A DNA stretch of 64,000 bases, taken from contig CASFQA010000002.1 of the NCBI GenBank assembly GCA_949296775.1, positions 160,305-224,304 of the forward strand. Direction: 5' to 3'. How positions within the stretch are numbered: the first letter of the stretch is position 1; each line of letters opens with the position of its first letter. Below are positions 33,225 to 41,137 of this stretch, in pieces. Below the pieces are notes generated by a model that was not told the DNA's origin, made no database searches, and saw only the letters and a program-made list of their open reading frames with translations. The position numbers were made by a program, and so were the translations under genes. This DNA is from an uncultured bacterium (GTDB taxonomy: Bacteria; Bacillota_I; Bacilli_A; RFN20; CAG-826).

Positions 33225-36200
33225 AGGACGAGACGTTCAATTCGAATTGAACGACAGCCCAGCTCTCCAAGCCTTGGAGCAAGGCTTTTACGATATCTAT
33301 TATCGCTTCGATCCGGATTTGGAGACGATCTATTACTACGCGGTGCTGAAGGATACTCACCAAGGATTGCCGCGGTCATTGTCTTTCGCCGCCGATTTCT
33401 TCGGGGTCAAAAACACCGACGAGAGCCCGCTTTATCATGCAAACTTGGCCTTGGTCAAATTCCTCTATCGAGAAGAAAAAAACCGCTCCGAAAGCGAGTT
33501 GGCCGCCCGTTATGGCGACGATTATCCGGCCCTTATCTCCTTGCAGCGGTGCGATTCCAACCATTATTACATCCGTCGGCAAACCCGGCAGGCCTTCTTT
33601 GATTTATTTAAGGAGGAACCAAACCGGAAAAACGAGAAGGAAATCGCCCCTTTGGCCCCTGTTAAAAAGACGCTTGAGGTCGAAATCGATCGGAATCGGA
33701 ACGGATACGATTCCCACCCGGTGTTCTTCAAGGTCAATTCCGGGGCTAAGTCGATCTCGATCCCCAATTCCCGGGCTTTCTTAAGCGCCTTCATCGAAGG
33801 CCAGGACTTCACGGTCAGGAAAACCAATATCCCGATGGGGCGGAACGACTTCCAGCCGCCTTATGACGAAGTGCTCGATTTCGTTTCCAAGGCCATGGTT
33901 TCCCGTCCTCGCTCCCCGTATGAGGAGGACAATTTCGTTCGCTTGACCGATGAGCAGGTCATGGAGGTGCTTACCCTCCTCCAAGGCCATGGCATTACCG
34001 TCTGCGGACGTTCTTTCGTCGTCCCCGCCCCCATCCACGGCACGATCATGATGGAGGATGACGGGGCCTTAGTGACCGATCCGAAGGTCCCGCCCCGTCC
34101 GGGCCAAGGCCTTTTCCTGGGCTTAAAAGGCAATCGGACGATGCGCATCCCGGAAGAGGGGGAGGTTTTGTATCTCGAATTCGACAACCCGACGATGGCC
34201 AAGGCTTATTACTTCCTTCAATTATATGGAATGCAATCCTATGCCGACGTCCGGGACCTCTTCGCCAAAAAGGTCCTGCCCAAGGCCGGAGCCGGTTTCC
34301 TTTCGCCGTCTTCCAAAAGAACTCGGCTTCGGATTGAGATATACATCGGCTGGACCCCGAAAGAGACGATCGAGTTCAAGACCGTTTATAAATTAAACGG
34401 GGAGGAAGCAGCTAGAGAGGAATTCGTCAAAGACGATATTGGCCAAGGGCTTTACACCAGCTTCGTCGATAGCCTTAAATCCGTCGGGGGCATCGAGGAA
34501 GGGGAGTTGACCAGCCAATCCTCAATCCTATTCTTCCTGGGGGCGGACTTGTCGAGATTGAAGGAGACGGCCAAGGTCTATATCGATTCCCGCTTGGCCA
34601 AATTGCAGACGAAGAAAGTCGGGAAAATCAAGATCAACTCCAGTTTTGCCACCGATTGGTGCGAAGTGTCCTTATCATCCGATTCCTATACCCCAGAAGA
34701 ATTAGCCCAGTTGATTGATGCCTACCGGGAGAAACGGAAGTTCGTCGTCTTGGGCGATGACGTTATCCTTCTTGATGGCGATGAGGCCGTCAAGGAGGCG
34801 GCCCGGGCTAGCGATGAGCTTCATTTGGGACAGGATTTAAAAAACGGCAAGCTGCCCTTATATGACGCCTTCGCCTTATCCTCCTATCAATCCGCGCTCG
34901 TTGAGGTCAATTACTCCGACAAGATCCTAGAGGCCATCAAAGCCATTCGGGACTTTCAGGAGAAGGAAGTGAGGCTCCGCGAATCGATCGAAAGGAATCT
35001 CCGCCCTTACCAGCTAGAGGCCGTTAAGTGGCTAAGCGTCCTCTCCGAATACGGATTATTCGGCATTTTGGCCGATGACATGGGCTTAGGCAAAACCTTA
35101 GAGGTGATCGCTTTCCTCTCAACCATCGAAGACGATGACCCGACCTTGGTCATCTGCCCGAAGAGCTTGACCTATAACTGGGCTGAGGAGATTAAGAAAT
35201 GGTTCCCCTCCCGGAAAAGCCACGTCATCGAGGGGACGAAGGCTGAACGGACTAAACTCATCGCCTCAATCAAAGGGAACGATGTTTATATGGTGTCATA
35301 CGATTCCTTTAGGAACGACGTCGATTTATATCAGGGAAAGCGATTCGGCTTGCTGATTCTTGACGAGGCCCAGTTCATCAAGAACAGCAGCGCCGCCAAA
35401 TCGAAGGCGGTTAAGCAGATCGACGCGAAGCGCCGTTTCGCCTTGACCGGAACCCCGATTGAGAATTCTTTAAACAACTTGTGGTCGATCTTCGACTTCT
35501 TGATGCCCGGTTACCTATTAAGCGAATCCGACTTCAATTCGGCCTATGTCGGGAATGAGGACCCGGAATTTCAAAAACGGCTGGAGCTCAAAGTCCGCCC
35601 CTTCATCCTGCGCCGAACCAAGGAAGAGGTTTTGACTTCATTGCCTCCTAAGACCACCTCGATTTTCAAGGTCAGCCTGGATTCCGACCAACGGGCTTTA
35701 TACGAATCCTATATGGACAAAGCAAGGGAAGAATACCAAGGCGGAGAACTGATGCGCTTTATGGGCATGCTGACCAAAATCCGGGAAATATGCGTCGATC
35801 CTTCCACTTTCCTCGAGGATTATGAGGAGGTTCCCTCGAAATTATCCGCCGCCGAGATCATGGTCGCCGATTCGGTTAAGTCCGGCCATCGGGTTTTGGT
35901 CTTCTCCTCTTTCGTCCGGGTATTGGAGCATTTCCGTTCGATGCTAGAGGATATCGGCGTCAAGTCCTATATGATCAGCGGGGCGACTAAGGCCAGCGAT
36001 CGGGTAACGATGGCCCAGCAATTCAATGATGACCCCTCGATCTCCGTCATGTTGGTCTCTTTAAAGGCCGGAGGCACTGGGTTGAACCTTCAAGGGGCCG
36101 ATACCGTCCTTCACCTTGATCCATGGTGGAATCTAGCGGCCGAGGACCAAGCGACCGATCGGGCCTACCGGATTGGCCAAACCCGCCCCGTCAGCGTCTA

Positions 36201-36345
36201 TAAATTCATCTGCGCCGACACGGTTGAGGAGAAGATAGTCGAGCTGCAAAACAGCAAGAAAGGTTTATTCGACGCTTTCGTCAAATCCGGAAGCGAGGGC
36301 ATTTCCTCCCTTTCGGAAGAAGATATCAAATTCCTGCTTAGCTAA
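33214..36345 (+). CDS. SNF2-family DEAD/DEAH-box helicase
   Basis: A 1043-residue protein with a long N-terminal half (about 1-560, SNF2-associated, no clear motifs) and a Swi2/Snf2 motor. Motif I is DDMGLGKTLEV (about 620), motif II LDEAQFIKN (DEAQ, about 716) and motif III LTGTPIENSLNNLWS. The second RecA domain has VLVFSSFVRVLEH, SLKAGGTGLNLQGAD and motif VI DRAYRIGQT (about 981). These are ATP-driven DNA translocases that remodel protein-DNA complexes; in bacteria the best-known relative is RapA-like, but this type usually carries a SWIM finger. Here the SWIM part is a separate overlapping gene upstream. ATG 33214 follows GGAGGGGG. Confidence 0.92.
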   Translation: MLIKGRDVQFELNDSPALQALEQGFYDIYYRFDPDLETIYYYAVLKDTHQGLPRSLSFAADFFGVKNTDESPLYHANLALVKFLYREEKNRSESELAARYGDDYPALISLQRCDSNHYYIRRQTRQAFFDLFKEEPNRKNEKEIAPLAPVKKTLEVEIDRNRNGYDSHPVFFKVNSGAKSISIPNSRAFLSAFIEGQDFTVRKTNIPMGRNDFQPPYDEVLDFVSKAMVSRPRSPYEEDNFVRLTDEQVMEVLTLLQGHGITVCGRSFVVPAPIHGTIMMEDDGALVTDPKVPPRPGQGLFLGLKGNRTMRIPEEGEVLYLEFDNPTMAKAYYFLQLYGMQSYADVRDLFAKKVLPKAGAGFLSPSSKRTRLRIEIYIGWTPKETIEFKTVYKLNGEEAAREEFVKDDIGQGLYTSFVDSLKSVGGIEEGELTSQSSILFFLGADLSRLKETAKVYIDSRLAKLQTKKVGKIKINSSFATDWCEVSLSSDSYTPEELAQLIDAYREKRKFVVLGDDVILLDGDEAVKEAARASDELHLGQDLKNGKLPLYDAFALSSYQSALVEVNYSDKILEAIKAIRDFQEKEVRLRESIERNLRPYQLEAVKWLSVLSEYGLFGILADDMGLGKTLEVIAFLSTIEDDDPTLVICPKSLTYNWAEEIKKWFPSRKSHVIEGTKAERTKLIASIKGNDVYMVSYDSFRNDVDLYQGKRFGLLILDEAQFIKNSSAAKSKAVKQIDAKRRFALTGTPIENSLNNLWSIFDFLMPGYLLSESDFNSAYVGNEDPEFQKRLELKVRPFILRRTKEEVLTSLPPKTTSIFKVSLDSDQRALYESYMDKAREEYQGGELMRFMGMLTKIREICVDPSTFLEDYEEVPSKLSAAEIMVADSVKSGHRVLVFSSFVRVLEHFRSMLEDIGVKSYMISGATKASDRVTMAQQFNDDPSISVMLVSLKAGGTGLNLQGADTVLHLDPWWNLAAEDQATDRAYRIGQTRPVSVYKFICADTVEEKIVELQNSKKGLFDAFVKSGSEGISSLSEEDIKFLLS

Positions 36346-36351
36346 AGGAAA

Positions 36352-36376
36352 GGGCCGCCGAAGCGGCCCGTTTCTT
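36352..36376 (+). terminator. Likely terminator of the SWIM-SNF2 operon
   Basis: GGGCCGC pairs with GCGGCCC around CGAA, followed by GTTTCTT. The T tract is interrupted. Confidence 0.6.
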
Positions 36377-36381
36377 CATCA

Positions 36382-37452
36382 TTAATATGTTGGAGCGCGC
36401 AGGCTTCGCATCGACATCCACATAATCCGGATGCCGTAGAGGAAGATAAACATGAACAAGGCGAAGCTGGTGATCAGGAAGCCGAGGATCAAGGACAATA
36501 TGGCGGGGCAGAGGGCGGCGGTATAAGCCATTTTCTGCGTTTCCCAGAAGGTGTAGATCCGCAAGGGGTTCTTCTTGCCCCGGGTCATTAAGAAGATGAC
36601 GAGGCCGAAGACGAAGGCTAAGCCGATGTAGACCGCGGCCATGATGCCAAGATAAGAAAGGGCTTGGATGTTCTTATCCGATTCCGCGGCGGCATTGATG
36701 ACCCGACGCCAGGTCTCCCGAACCGCGTTGGTGTAATCATAAGTTCTGGGATCGGCGGTATAGGCGACGCCGTCGAAATCGCTGGTCGCGTAGTTTTTGA
36801 AGTTGACCCCAATCAGCCGATCGTAACGGCCGACCGCTTGTCCAACCGATCCATCGGACCCGACTTTGATGATATAAATGTGCTCTTTGCCGAAGATGAC
36901 GGCGGCGTTGTCGTAAACATCCTCTTCGCTGCCGCGTAAGTCACCGGTATATGGGTCTTTATTGGCCAAGACGTTATTGGCGAAATCCAAATCCTTTACG
37001 GTTTCGGAATTGTTGTAGAAAGCCTCGATGATGACGTATTCCTCGTCGGTATCGGGATTGGTGGCGGTGCAGGTGTACCAGCTGTGTTCCATGCCAGTCG
37101 TGGCGGCTTCCCAGCTGCCGTTATCCTCTAACTTTTCCTCTTCGTTGACCACGAGGTCGATGTTCTTTTCCTGAAGGAATTCGCCAACATGGACCAAGCC
37201 GTTTTCGATACCATAGCTTGGGGCGTTCATTAAATTGTCGCCCAACTTGGTTTGCATGTTCTGGGTGAACGAGGGGACTAGCGCGATCATGATGGCGAGG
37301 ATGCCGGTGATGACGGGGAAATACCATTTCCAGTTCCGGCCGATTTTTATACACGCCTCATTGTTGACTAAGGAAGCGAAGCCAAGGCCGATCTTTTGTT
37401 TGGTTTCCGGCTTCATTTTCTTTTTGGTGTTCTTTTTCTTATTATTGGACAT
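36382..37452 (-). CDS. Membrane protein of unknown function, DUF1189-like layout
   Basis: A 356-residue protein. A Lys/Asn-rich cytoplasmic N-terminus is followed by one membrane helix (about 45-63), an acidic extracellular domain (about 65-245), and three membrane helices (about 262-350). One helix before a long external part and several after it recalls DUF1189/MalA-like proteins of Bacillota, but the match is by layout only. I chose ATG 37452, which opens the Asn/Lys-rich tail after AAAGG; an earlier in-frame ATG lacks a site. Faces the SNF2 gene end. Confidence 0.65.
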   Translation of the reverse strand: MSNNKKKNTKKKMKPETKQKIGLGFASLVNNEACIKIGRNWKWYFPVITGILAIMIALVPSFTQNMQTKLGDNLMNAPSYGIENGLVHVGEFLQEKNIDLVVNEEEKLEDNGSWEAATTGMEHSWYTCTATNPDTDEEYVIIEAFYNNSETVKDLDFANNVLANKDPYTGDLRGSEEDVYDNAAVIFGKEHIYIIKVGSDGSVGQAVGRYDRLIGVNFKNYATSDFDGVAYTADPRTYDYTNAVRETWRRVINAAAESDKNIQALSYLGIMAAVYIGLAFVFGLVIFLMTRGKKNPLRIYTFWETQKMAYTAALCPAILSLILGFLITSFALFMFIFLYGIRIMWMSMRSLRAPTY

Positions 37453-37552
37453 TCTGTTGCGACCTTTGCAAAGCAAAGACTACAATACACGAATAGGGCC
37501 GAGAAGGGAAGCGGAAGCGCGAATTCCGGCCGGTTAGGGAAAATTTGTTTAG

Positions 37553-38101
37553 ATGAAGACGAAAAAGAGAAACCCAAACAAACCATGGTGGATTCACCTG
37601 AACCTGCTGCCGGCCTTTCTCGATTTGCTATGCCTGGCCTTTTTCTTCTTGCCTCTAGCGGTCTATGTTTCCGCCTCGGGGCAAGGTTTCATCCTTTCTT
37701 CGGCTAAGTTGCTTTTCGGCGGTCAGGAAGTCTTCCTCGTCGACGGGTTCATGACCAGTTTCTATTACGAAATGAATATTTGGCTTCTGGCCGATATGCA
37801 GGTGTTTTTATTGTCCGCTTTGGCGGAATTTCTTTGCAAAGGTTCAACCAAATTAACGATTATCGGGATTTTGCTGGAGTTATTGGGCCTCGGTTTGACC
37901 GGCTTTTCCCTTTCGCTTATAAGCGCCAATTGCCCGGGGCTGACTTTGGATAACCTTCGTTTCGGGATCGGGGCGTTTTTGATTTTGGTCGCCGGCGCCT
38001 TCGCCCTTATTTTCCTCGCCTCCTACTTAGTCCTTATTCTCCGGTTCAAGCCTCAATTGAGCCCGTTTTTAAGCAAGTCCAAAGAGAAAAAGAACAATTG
38101 A
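37553..38101 (+). CDS. Membrane protein of unknown function, four predicted helices
   Basis: A 182-residue protein with a basic N-terminus (KTKKRNPNK), four hydrophobic segments and a basic C-terminus (SKSKEKKNN), so both ends are probably cytoplasmic. No motif recognised. Divergent from the gene at 36382 and convergent with the three-gene minus operon at 38130-39765. No obvious ribosome site. Confidence 0.6.
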   Translation: MKTKKRNPNKPWWIHLNLLPAFLDLLCLAFFFLPLAVYVSASGQGFILSSAKLLFGGQEVFLVDGFMTSFYYEMNIWLLADMQVFLLSALAEFLCKGSTKLTIIGILLELLGLGLTGFSLSLISANCPGLTLDNLRFGIGAFLILVAGAFALIFLASYLVLILRFKPQLSPFLSKSKEKKNN

Positions 38102-38129
38102 TCTCTTCTCTCCGTCTAAGTATTTCCGC

Positions 38130-38561
38130 CTAGCGTTTATCCGAGGCAAGCCTTCTCTTGTCGATGCGGATCGCGACGATAAATAGAATCGGCAGCTCGA
38201 TTAGCAGCGTCGCCGCCCCAAATATTAAGGCAATGTCTATCGGCGGCGATAATTGGTTCAAGCCAAAGCCGATCCCGGCCGAAAGTAGGTTCGCGGCTAT
38301 CGAGATAACTAAACCCCAACGGGAACGGGAGTAAAGGGAATAGACCATGCCTTCGAGGAGGATTACGGCTAACTCACCTAAGTAGAAGAACAATCGGCTA
38401 TAGTCGAAGGCATAGATATAGAGGGCGTTGAAAACCGGATTGGTGATGGCGTTGGTGAGGAAGGCCACGAAGAGGCCGACCGCCTTCTTACCTTTGAAAA
38501 GAAAGGAAAAGGGAACCTCGAGGATGAGGGTTAGGCACAATGCGAAAAGGATGGGGTTCAT
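38130..38561 (-). CDS. Membrane protein of unknown function
   Basis: A 143-residue protein with about four hydrophobic segments and a basic C-terminal tail (DKRRLASDKR). I chose the start MNPILFALCLTLILE at 38561, which shares one base with the stop of the upstream gene (TGATG); the longer frame reads antisense-like arginine-rich sequence inside that gene. Last of three co-directional genes with no recognised families. Confidence 0.6.
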   Translation of the reverse strand: MNPILFALCLTLILEVPFSFLFKGKKAVGLFVAFLTNAITNPVFNALYIYAFDYSRLFFYLGELAVILLEGMVYSLYSRSRWGLVISIAANLLSAGIGFGLNQLSPPIDIALIFGAATLLIELPILFIVAIRIDKRRLASDKR

Positions 38562-39004
38562 CAAGGTTCCGGCTTTAAAGGCTTGACGGTCTCGAACAGC
38601 TTGTACAAATAGATGGCTAAGCCGAGGACGTCGAGGAAGCATAAGGCGATGCCCAAACCGAAGATGACCGGGTCGTTGGCTTTGAAGTTAACGACGGCCA
38701 AAAGGATCATCCAAGGGCCGAGGGTCGGGGGCAAAGACAAAAGGAATGACCAGCCTTTCATCTTCATGCCGAGGAGGTAATAGAGGGAAAAAGCGATATA
38801 AGAGGGGGCTAGGACGACGAAACCGGATATCATCGCCGAGAAGAAATAATCCGCTTCGTAATAGAAGGCGGCAATGCCTCCTCCGACGGCGGCGGAAGCG
38901 ACGCAGCCGAGGAGATAGAACCAGGGGTTGCGCTTCGGGCCAAGCAAGGCCAGGGGGAGGGAAAGGAAGAAGCCGATGGCGATGCCAAAGACGATTTTAC
39001 CCAT
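38561..39004 (-). CDS. Membrane protein of unknown function
   Basis: A 147-residue protein with four or five hydrophobic segments and short polar loops. It begins MGKIVFGIAIGFFLSLPLAL and ends in a Lys/Pro tail. It follows the secreted protein gene by two bases, with AAGGAGG inside that gene's end as ribosome site. Probably works with its neighbours in the membrane, but nothing points to a function. Confidence 0.65.
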   Translation of the reverse strand: MGKIVFGIAIGFFLSLPLALLGPKRNPWFYLLGCVASAAVGGGIAAFYYEADYFFSAMISGFVVLAPSYIAFSLYYLLGMKMKGWSFLLSLPPTLGPWMILLAVVNFKANDPVIFGLGIALCFLDVLGLAIYLYKLFETVKPLKPEP

Positions 39005-39006
39005 GA

Positions 39007-39765
39007 TCAGAACCCTCCTTTCTCTTTGCTTTGCTTGATGATCAGATAAATGCCCGCCCCGATGACGGCTGCCCCTAATAGCCCTAGGAAGACATAGGCG
39101 ACGATGGCGAGGGGGCTATTGTCCCGTCCTGGCCATCGAGCGGAATAGTACTCGTTATCGTAAACCAGGATCTTTTTGTATTCGTGCTGGCCTGGGTTGA
39201 GGTCGAAGGTCAGATAGCTGTCGACGTCTTCGTTTTCGTAAGGATAGATGGTGGCATCGACCATGTAGGCGGTGATAAGCCCATCCTCTTCATAATAAAC
39301 CCCGACGCGATAGAGCGTTTCCTCGGTTGAGGGGTTGGCGAAGTTCCCCTGGATATGGAGTTTCCATTCCCCGTCGTCTTCGCTGAGAGGGGCTTCGATC
39401 TCCTCGTCGAGGAAGATCACCTGCTCATTCGTATAACCCAAGGCTTTGATGTTTTTTGGATTGAGCTTTTCCCCCTCGGCCAATTCGAATGAAGGGACGT
39501 AACTTTCCCCGGGAGCGAGGAAATGCGCGGTGTCCTCTAAGTAGTATTCTTTTGGGAAAAGGTCGTCTTCATGAGTATTTTTGCCATCCTCATAGTATAA
39601 AGAGGAGACATAACGGTCTTTTGACTTGTTGGTGACGGTGGTAACCCCATCGACGGTGACGGCTTCGATGGCGACCGAGACGCAGCTTGGCCCGGGGGCG
39701 GGGGCATTGGCCAATAGGAAAGGGAGGGACAGGAAACCAAATAACCCTAATTTCGCCTTTTTCAT
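39007..39765 (-). CDS. Secreted or surface protein with signal peptide and C-terminal membrane helix
   Basis: A 252-residue protein. A signal peptide (about 1-20, ending around ANA) is followed by an acidic, aromatic-rich extracellular part (about 22-212), then a membrane helix (about 216-242) and KQSKEKGGF. The extracellular part has repeated Tyr-Tyr and Asp/Glu clusters but no known domain. AAAGGAGAG precedes the ATG. First gene of an operon with two small multi-pass proteins, which suggests a surface complex of unknown role. Confidence 0.7.
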   Translation of the reverse strand: MKKAKLGLFGFLSLPFLLANAPAPGPSCVSVAIEAVTVDGVTTVTNKSKDRYVSSLYYEDGKNTHEDDLFPKEYYLEDTAHFLAPGESYVPSFELAEGEKLNPKNIKALGYTNEQVIFLDEEIEAPLSEDDGEWKLHIQGNFANPSTEETLYRVGVYYEEDGLITAYMVDATIYPYENEDVDSYLTFDLNPGQHEYKKILVYDNEYYSARWPGRDNSPLAIVAYVFLGLLGAAVIGAGIYLIIKQSKEKGGF

Positions 39766-39876
39766 GGTGGGCTCTCCTTTCGCTTCGCTCTATTATATAA
39801 GATGCATTGTCCGCTTATAACGTTTCGCCAAGAAATATCCTTGGCATTTTTTAAAGGATTAAAATGGACGCCCGTT

Positions 39877-40038
39877 ATGAAATACCGTTACGTTTACATC
39901 GCGTTAATCGGATTGGCCTTGATCGTTTTTCAATTCCTTCTTCAGCCCGAATGGCAGCTTAAGGCCTTGATGATCGAAATCCCCATCATCTTGGTTTTGG
40001 ACATCATCATATTGGATAAAGTTTGGACTAAGAAGTAG
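39877..40038 (+). CDS. Small membrane protein, 53 residues
   Basis: A short protein with two hydrophobic stretches (about 4-22 and 31-47) and ends KVWTKK. A Shine-Dalgarno-like AAAGGA lies 17 bases before the ATG, a little far; an out-of-frame ATG at 39864 is closer to it but gives only a short reading frame. Located directly upstream of the ssrA promoter. No family recognised. Confidence 0.45.
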   Translation: MKYRYVYIALIGLALIVFQFLLQPEWQLKALMIEIPIILVLDIIILDKVWTKK

Positions 40039-40043
40039 GTTAT

Positions 40044-40072
40044 TTGGCAATTGGACCAGAACCCTTTATAAT
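40044..40072 (+). promoter_or_regulatory. Promoter of ssrA
   Basis: TTGGCA (40044-40049) and TATAAT (40067-40072) with a 17-bp spacer, 30 bases before the mature tmRNA 5' end. Confidence 0.85.
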
Positions 40073-40102
40073 TTAGTGGCTCTCTATAGAGGGCGCATCC
40101 AT

Positions 40103-40499
40103 GGGGCCGTCAAGGTTTAGACGGAGGATGACAATCTGGCAGTTGCAGTGGGGTGGCGACCCTAAAAGCCAAACCAAAATAACTGACAACAGTTTCATTT
40201 ACGCGAACCGCGCCCCGCGCGTTTCGCTTGCCCGCGCTTAATTTAGCGACCGACATAGGTTTCCCGCCTCTGCGGGACTGGCACGTCTCCGGCATCCGGC
40301 TCGCCTAGGGTGTCGATAGGCGCAAGAAACGGCGATAAGCTCCGCGCTTGGCTTAACCGCGGAGTCGAAAACCTCTTAGCCTCGCTTAGCGGACTCGGCA
40401 TGGTCATTCCGCTTGGTTAGATCCCGATGTATGCCTAAACTGTAGGCGCTGCCAGGGGGTGTTCTTCGGACCGGGGTTCGATTCCCCGCGACTCCACCA
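40103..40499 (+). ncRNA. ssrA: Transfer-messenger RNA (tmRNA), one-piece
   Basis: 397 nt with the tRNA-like ends of ssrA. The 5' part is GGGGCCGTCAAGGTTTAGACGG; the 3' part has the T-arm GGGGTTCGATTCCCC, the acceptor strand CGACTCC and an encoded ACCA. The acceptor stem pairs six of seven positions, with one C-A mismatch. A mRNA-like part near 40178-40240 stays open in one frame through KITDNSF and stops with TAA after SLARA. NSF after a Lys-x-Thr matches the start of other Bacillota tags, whereas the end departs from the usual LALAA or VALAA. The resume codon is uncertain. tmRNA with SmpB rescues stalled ribosomes and tags the nascent chain for proteolysis. Confidence 0.9.
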
Positions 40500-40551
40500 T
40501 CTTGTAACTAACATTTTGATACAAACTAAGGGTATTGAAATGAACAATATT

Positions 40552-40580
40552 TGCTCGATTAATCGAGCATTTTTAATTTT
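40552..40580 (+). terminator. Terminator downstream of ssrA
   Basis: The perfect palindrome TGCTCGATTAATCGAGCA (40552-40569) is followed by TTTTTAATTTTT. Confidence 0.8.
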
Positions 40581-40638
40581 TACGTTTTGCAGGTAGTTGG
40601 AAATTGCTTTAAACAGACGTGTTTTTAAATTTTGTTTC

Positions 40639-40673
40639 TACTAGAAAAACGATACCCTGCTAGAGAAATGATA
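40639..40673 (+). repeat. Left pair of 16-bp islet repeats
   Basis: TACTAGAAAAACGATA (40639-40654) and TGCTAGAGAAATGATA (40658-40673) are two copies of the motif TRCTAGARAAAYGATA, 3 bases apart. The first is exactly repeated in inverse orientation at 42304-42319 on the other side of the methyltransferase remnant and DUF1016 gene. Confidence 0.8.
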
Positions 40674-40705
40674 TCCCACGCAAAACCAAAACTTTAGCAA
40701 AATAA

Positions 40706-41110
40706 ATGACTTTTGGTGTGAAAGACATTGAGAGGAACATTATAGAACTTTTTGCAGGTATTGGAAGCCAAAGAGAAGCGTTGAAAAGAACTAGTATTGA
40801 ACATAAAATCTTGACCATTAGTGAAAACGATTAATATGCTAGTAAAGCTTATGAATTATTTCATAGGTTAACGAATAATTTGTATGACATTAAAAATATA
40901 GAAAGATTGGCAAAATTCGATTTATGGGCGTATTCATTTCCTTGCACTTATATTTTTCTAGCAGCAAAAAGAAAGGTTTTGTTAAAGGCAGCAATACCCA
41001 TTCATCAGTTTTATGGGAAGTGCAAAGAATTACTAGAAGTAGTGGAAGAAAATATTGAACTTCCTAAATATTTATTAATGGAGAATGTGGTGTTTTTTGT
41101 TATAATTTAG
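40706..41110 (+). pseudogene. Remnant of a C5-cytosine DNA methyltransferase
   Basis: The frame from ATG 40706 starts like Dcm enzymes: IIELFAGIGSQREALKR, the SAM-binding loop. It hits TAA at 40832 in the middle of SEND-YASKAYEL and continues open with KFDLWAYSFPCTYI, which contains the catalytic Pro-Cys. The frame then shifts: around 40995 another frame reads SNTHSSVLWEVQRI, the expected family sequence. The first frame resumes with LPKYLLMENV and stops at 41110, where a complete enzyme would continue for some 200 residues. So one stop, at least one frameshift and a C-terminal truncation: not functional. The base composition is much more AT-rich than the core genes. Confidence 0.85.
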
Positions 41111-41137
41111 ATAACTAAGAAAGCAGGTGTTTTAATA

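Noticed and set aside
33214..36345. Type III or other restriction helicase
   Set aside because: Motif VI and the C-terminal domain (DRAYRIGQT) are of the SNF2 type, and no methylase or nuclease lies in the operon.
39802..39876. Longer start for the 53-residue protein before ssrA
   Set aside because: The extra 25 codons have no ribosome site and read through the presumed promoter region; a start at 39877 gives a sensible membrane protein.
40110..40295. Minus-strand frame of 61 codons
   Set aside because: It lies entirely within the tmRNA and arises from its base composition.
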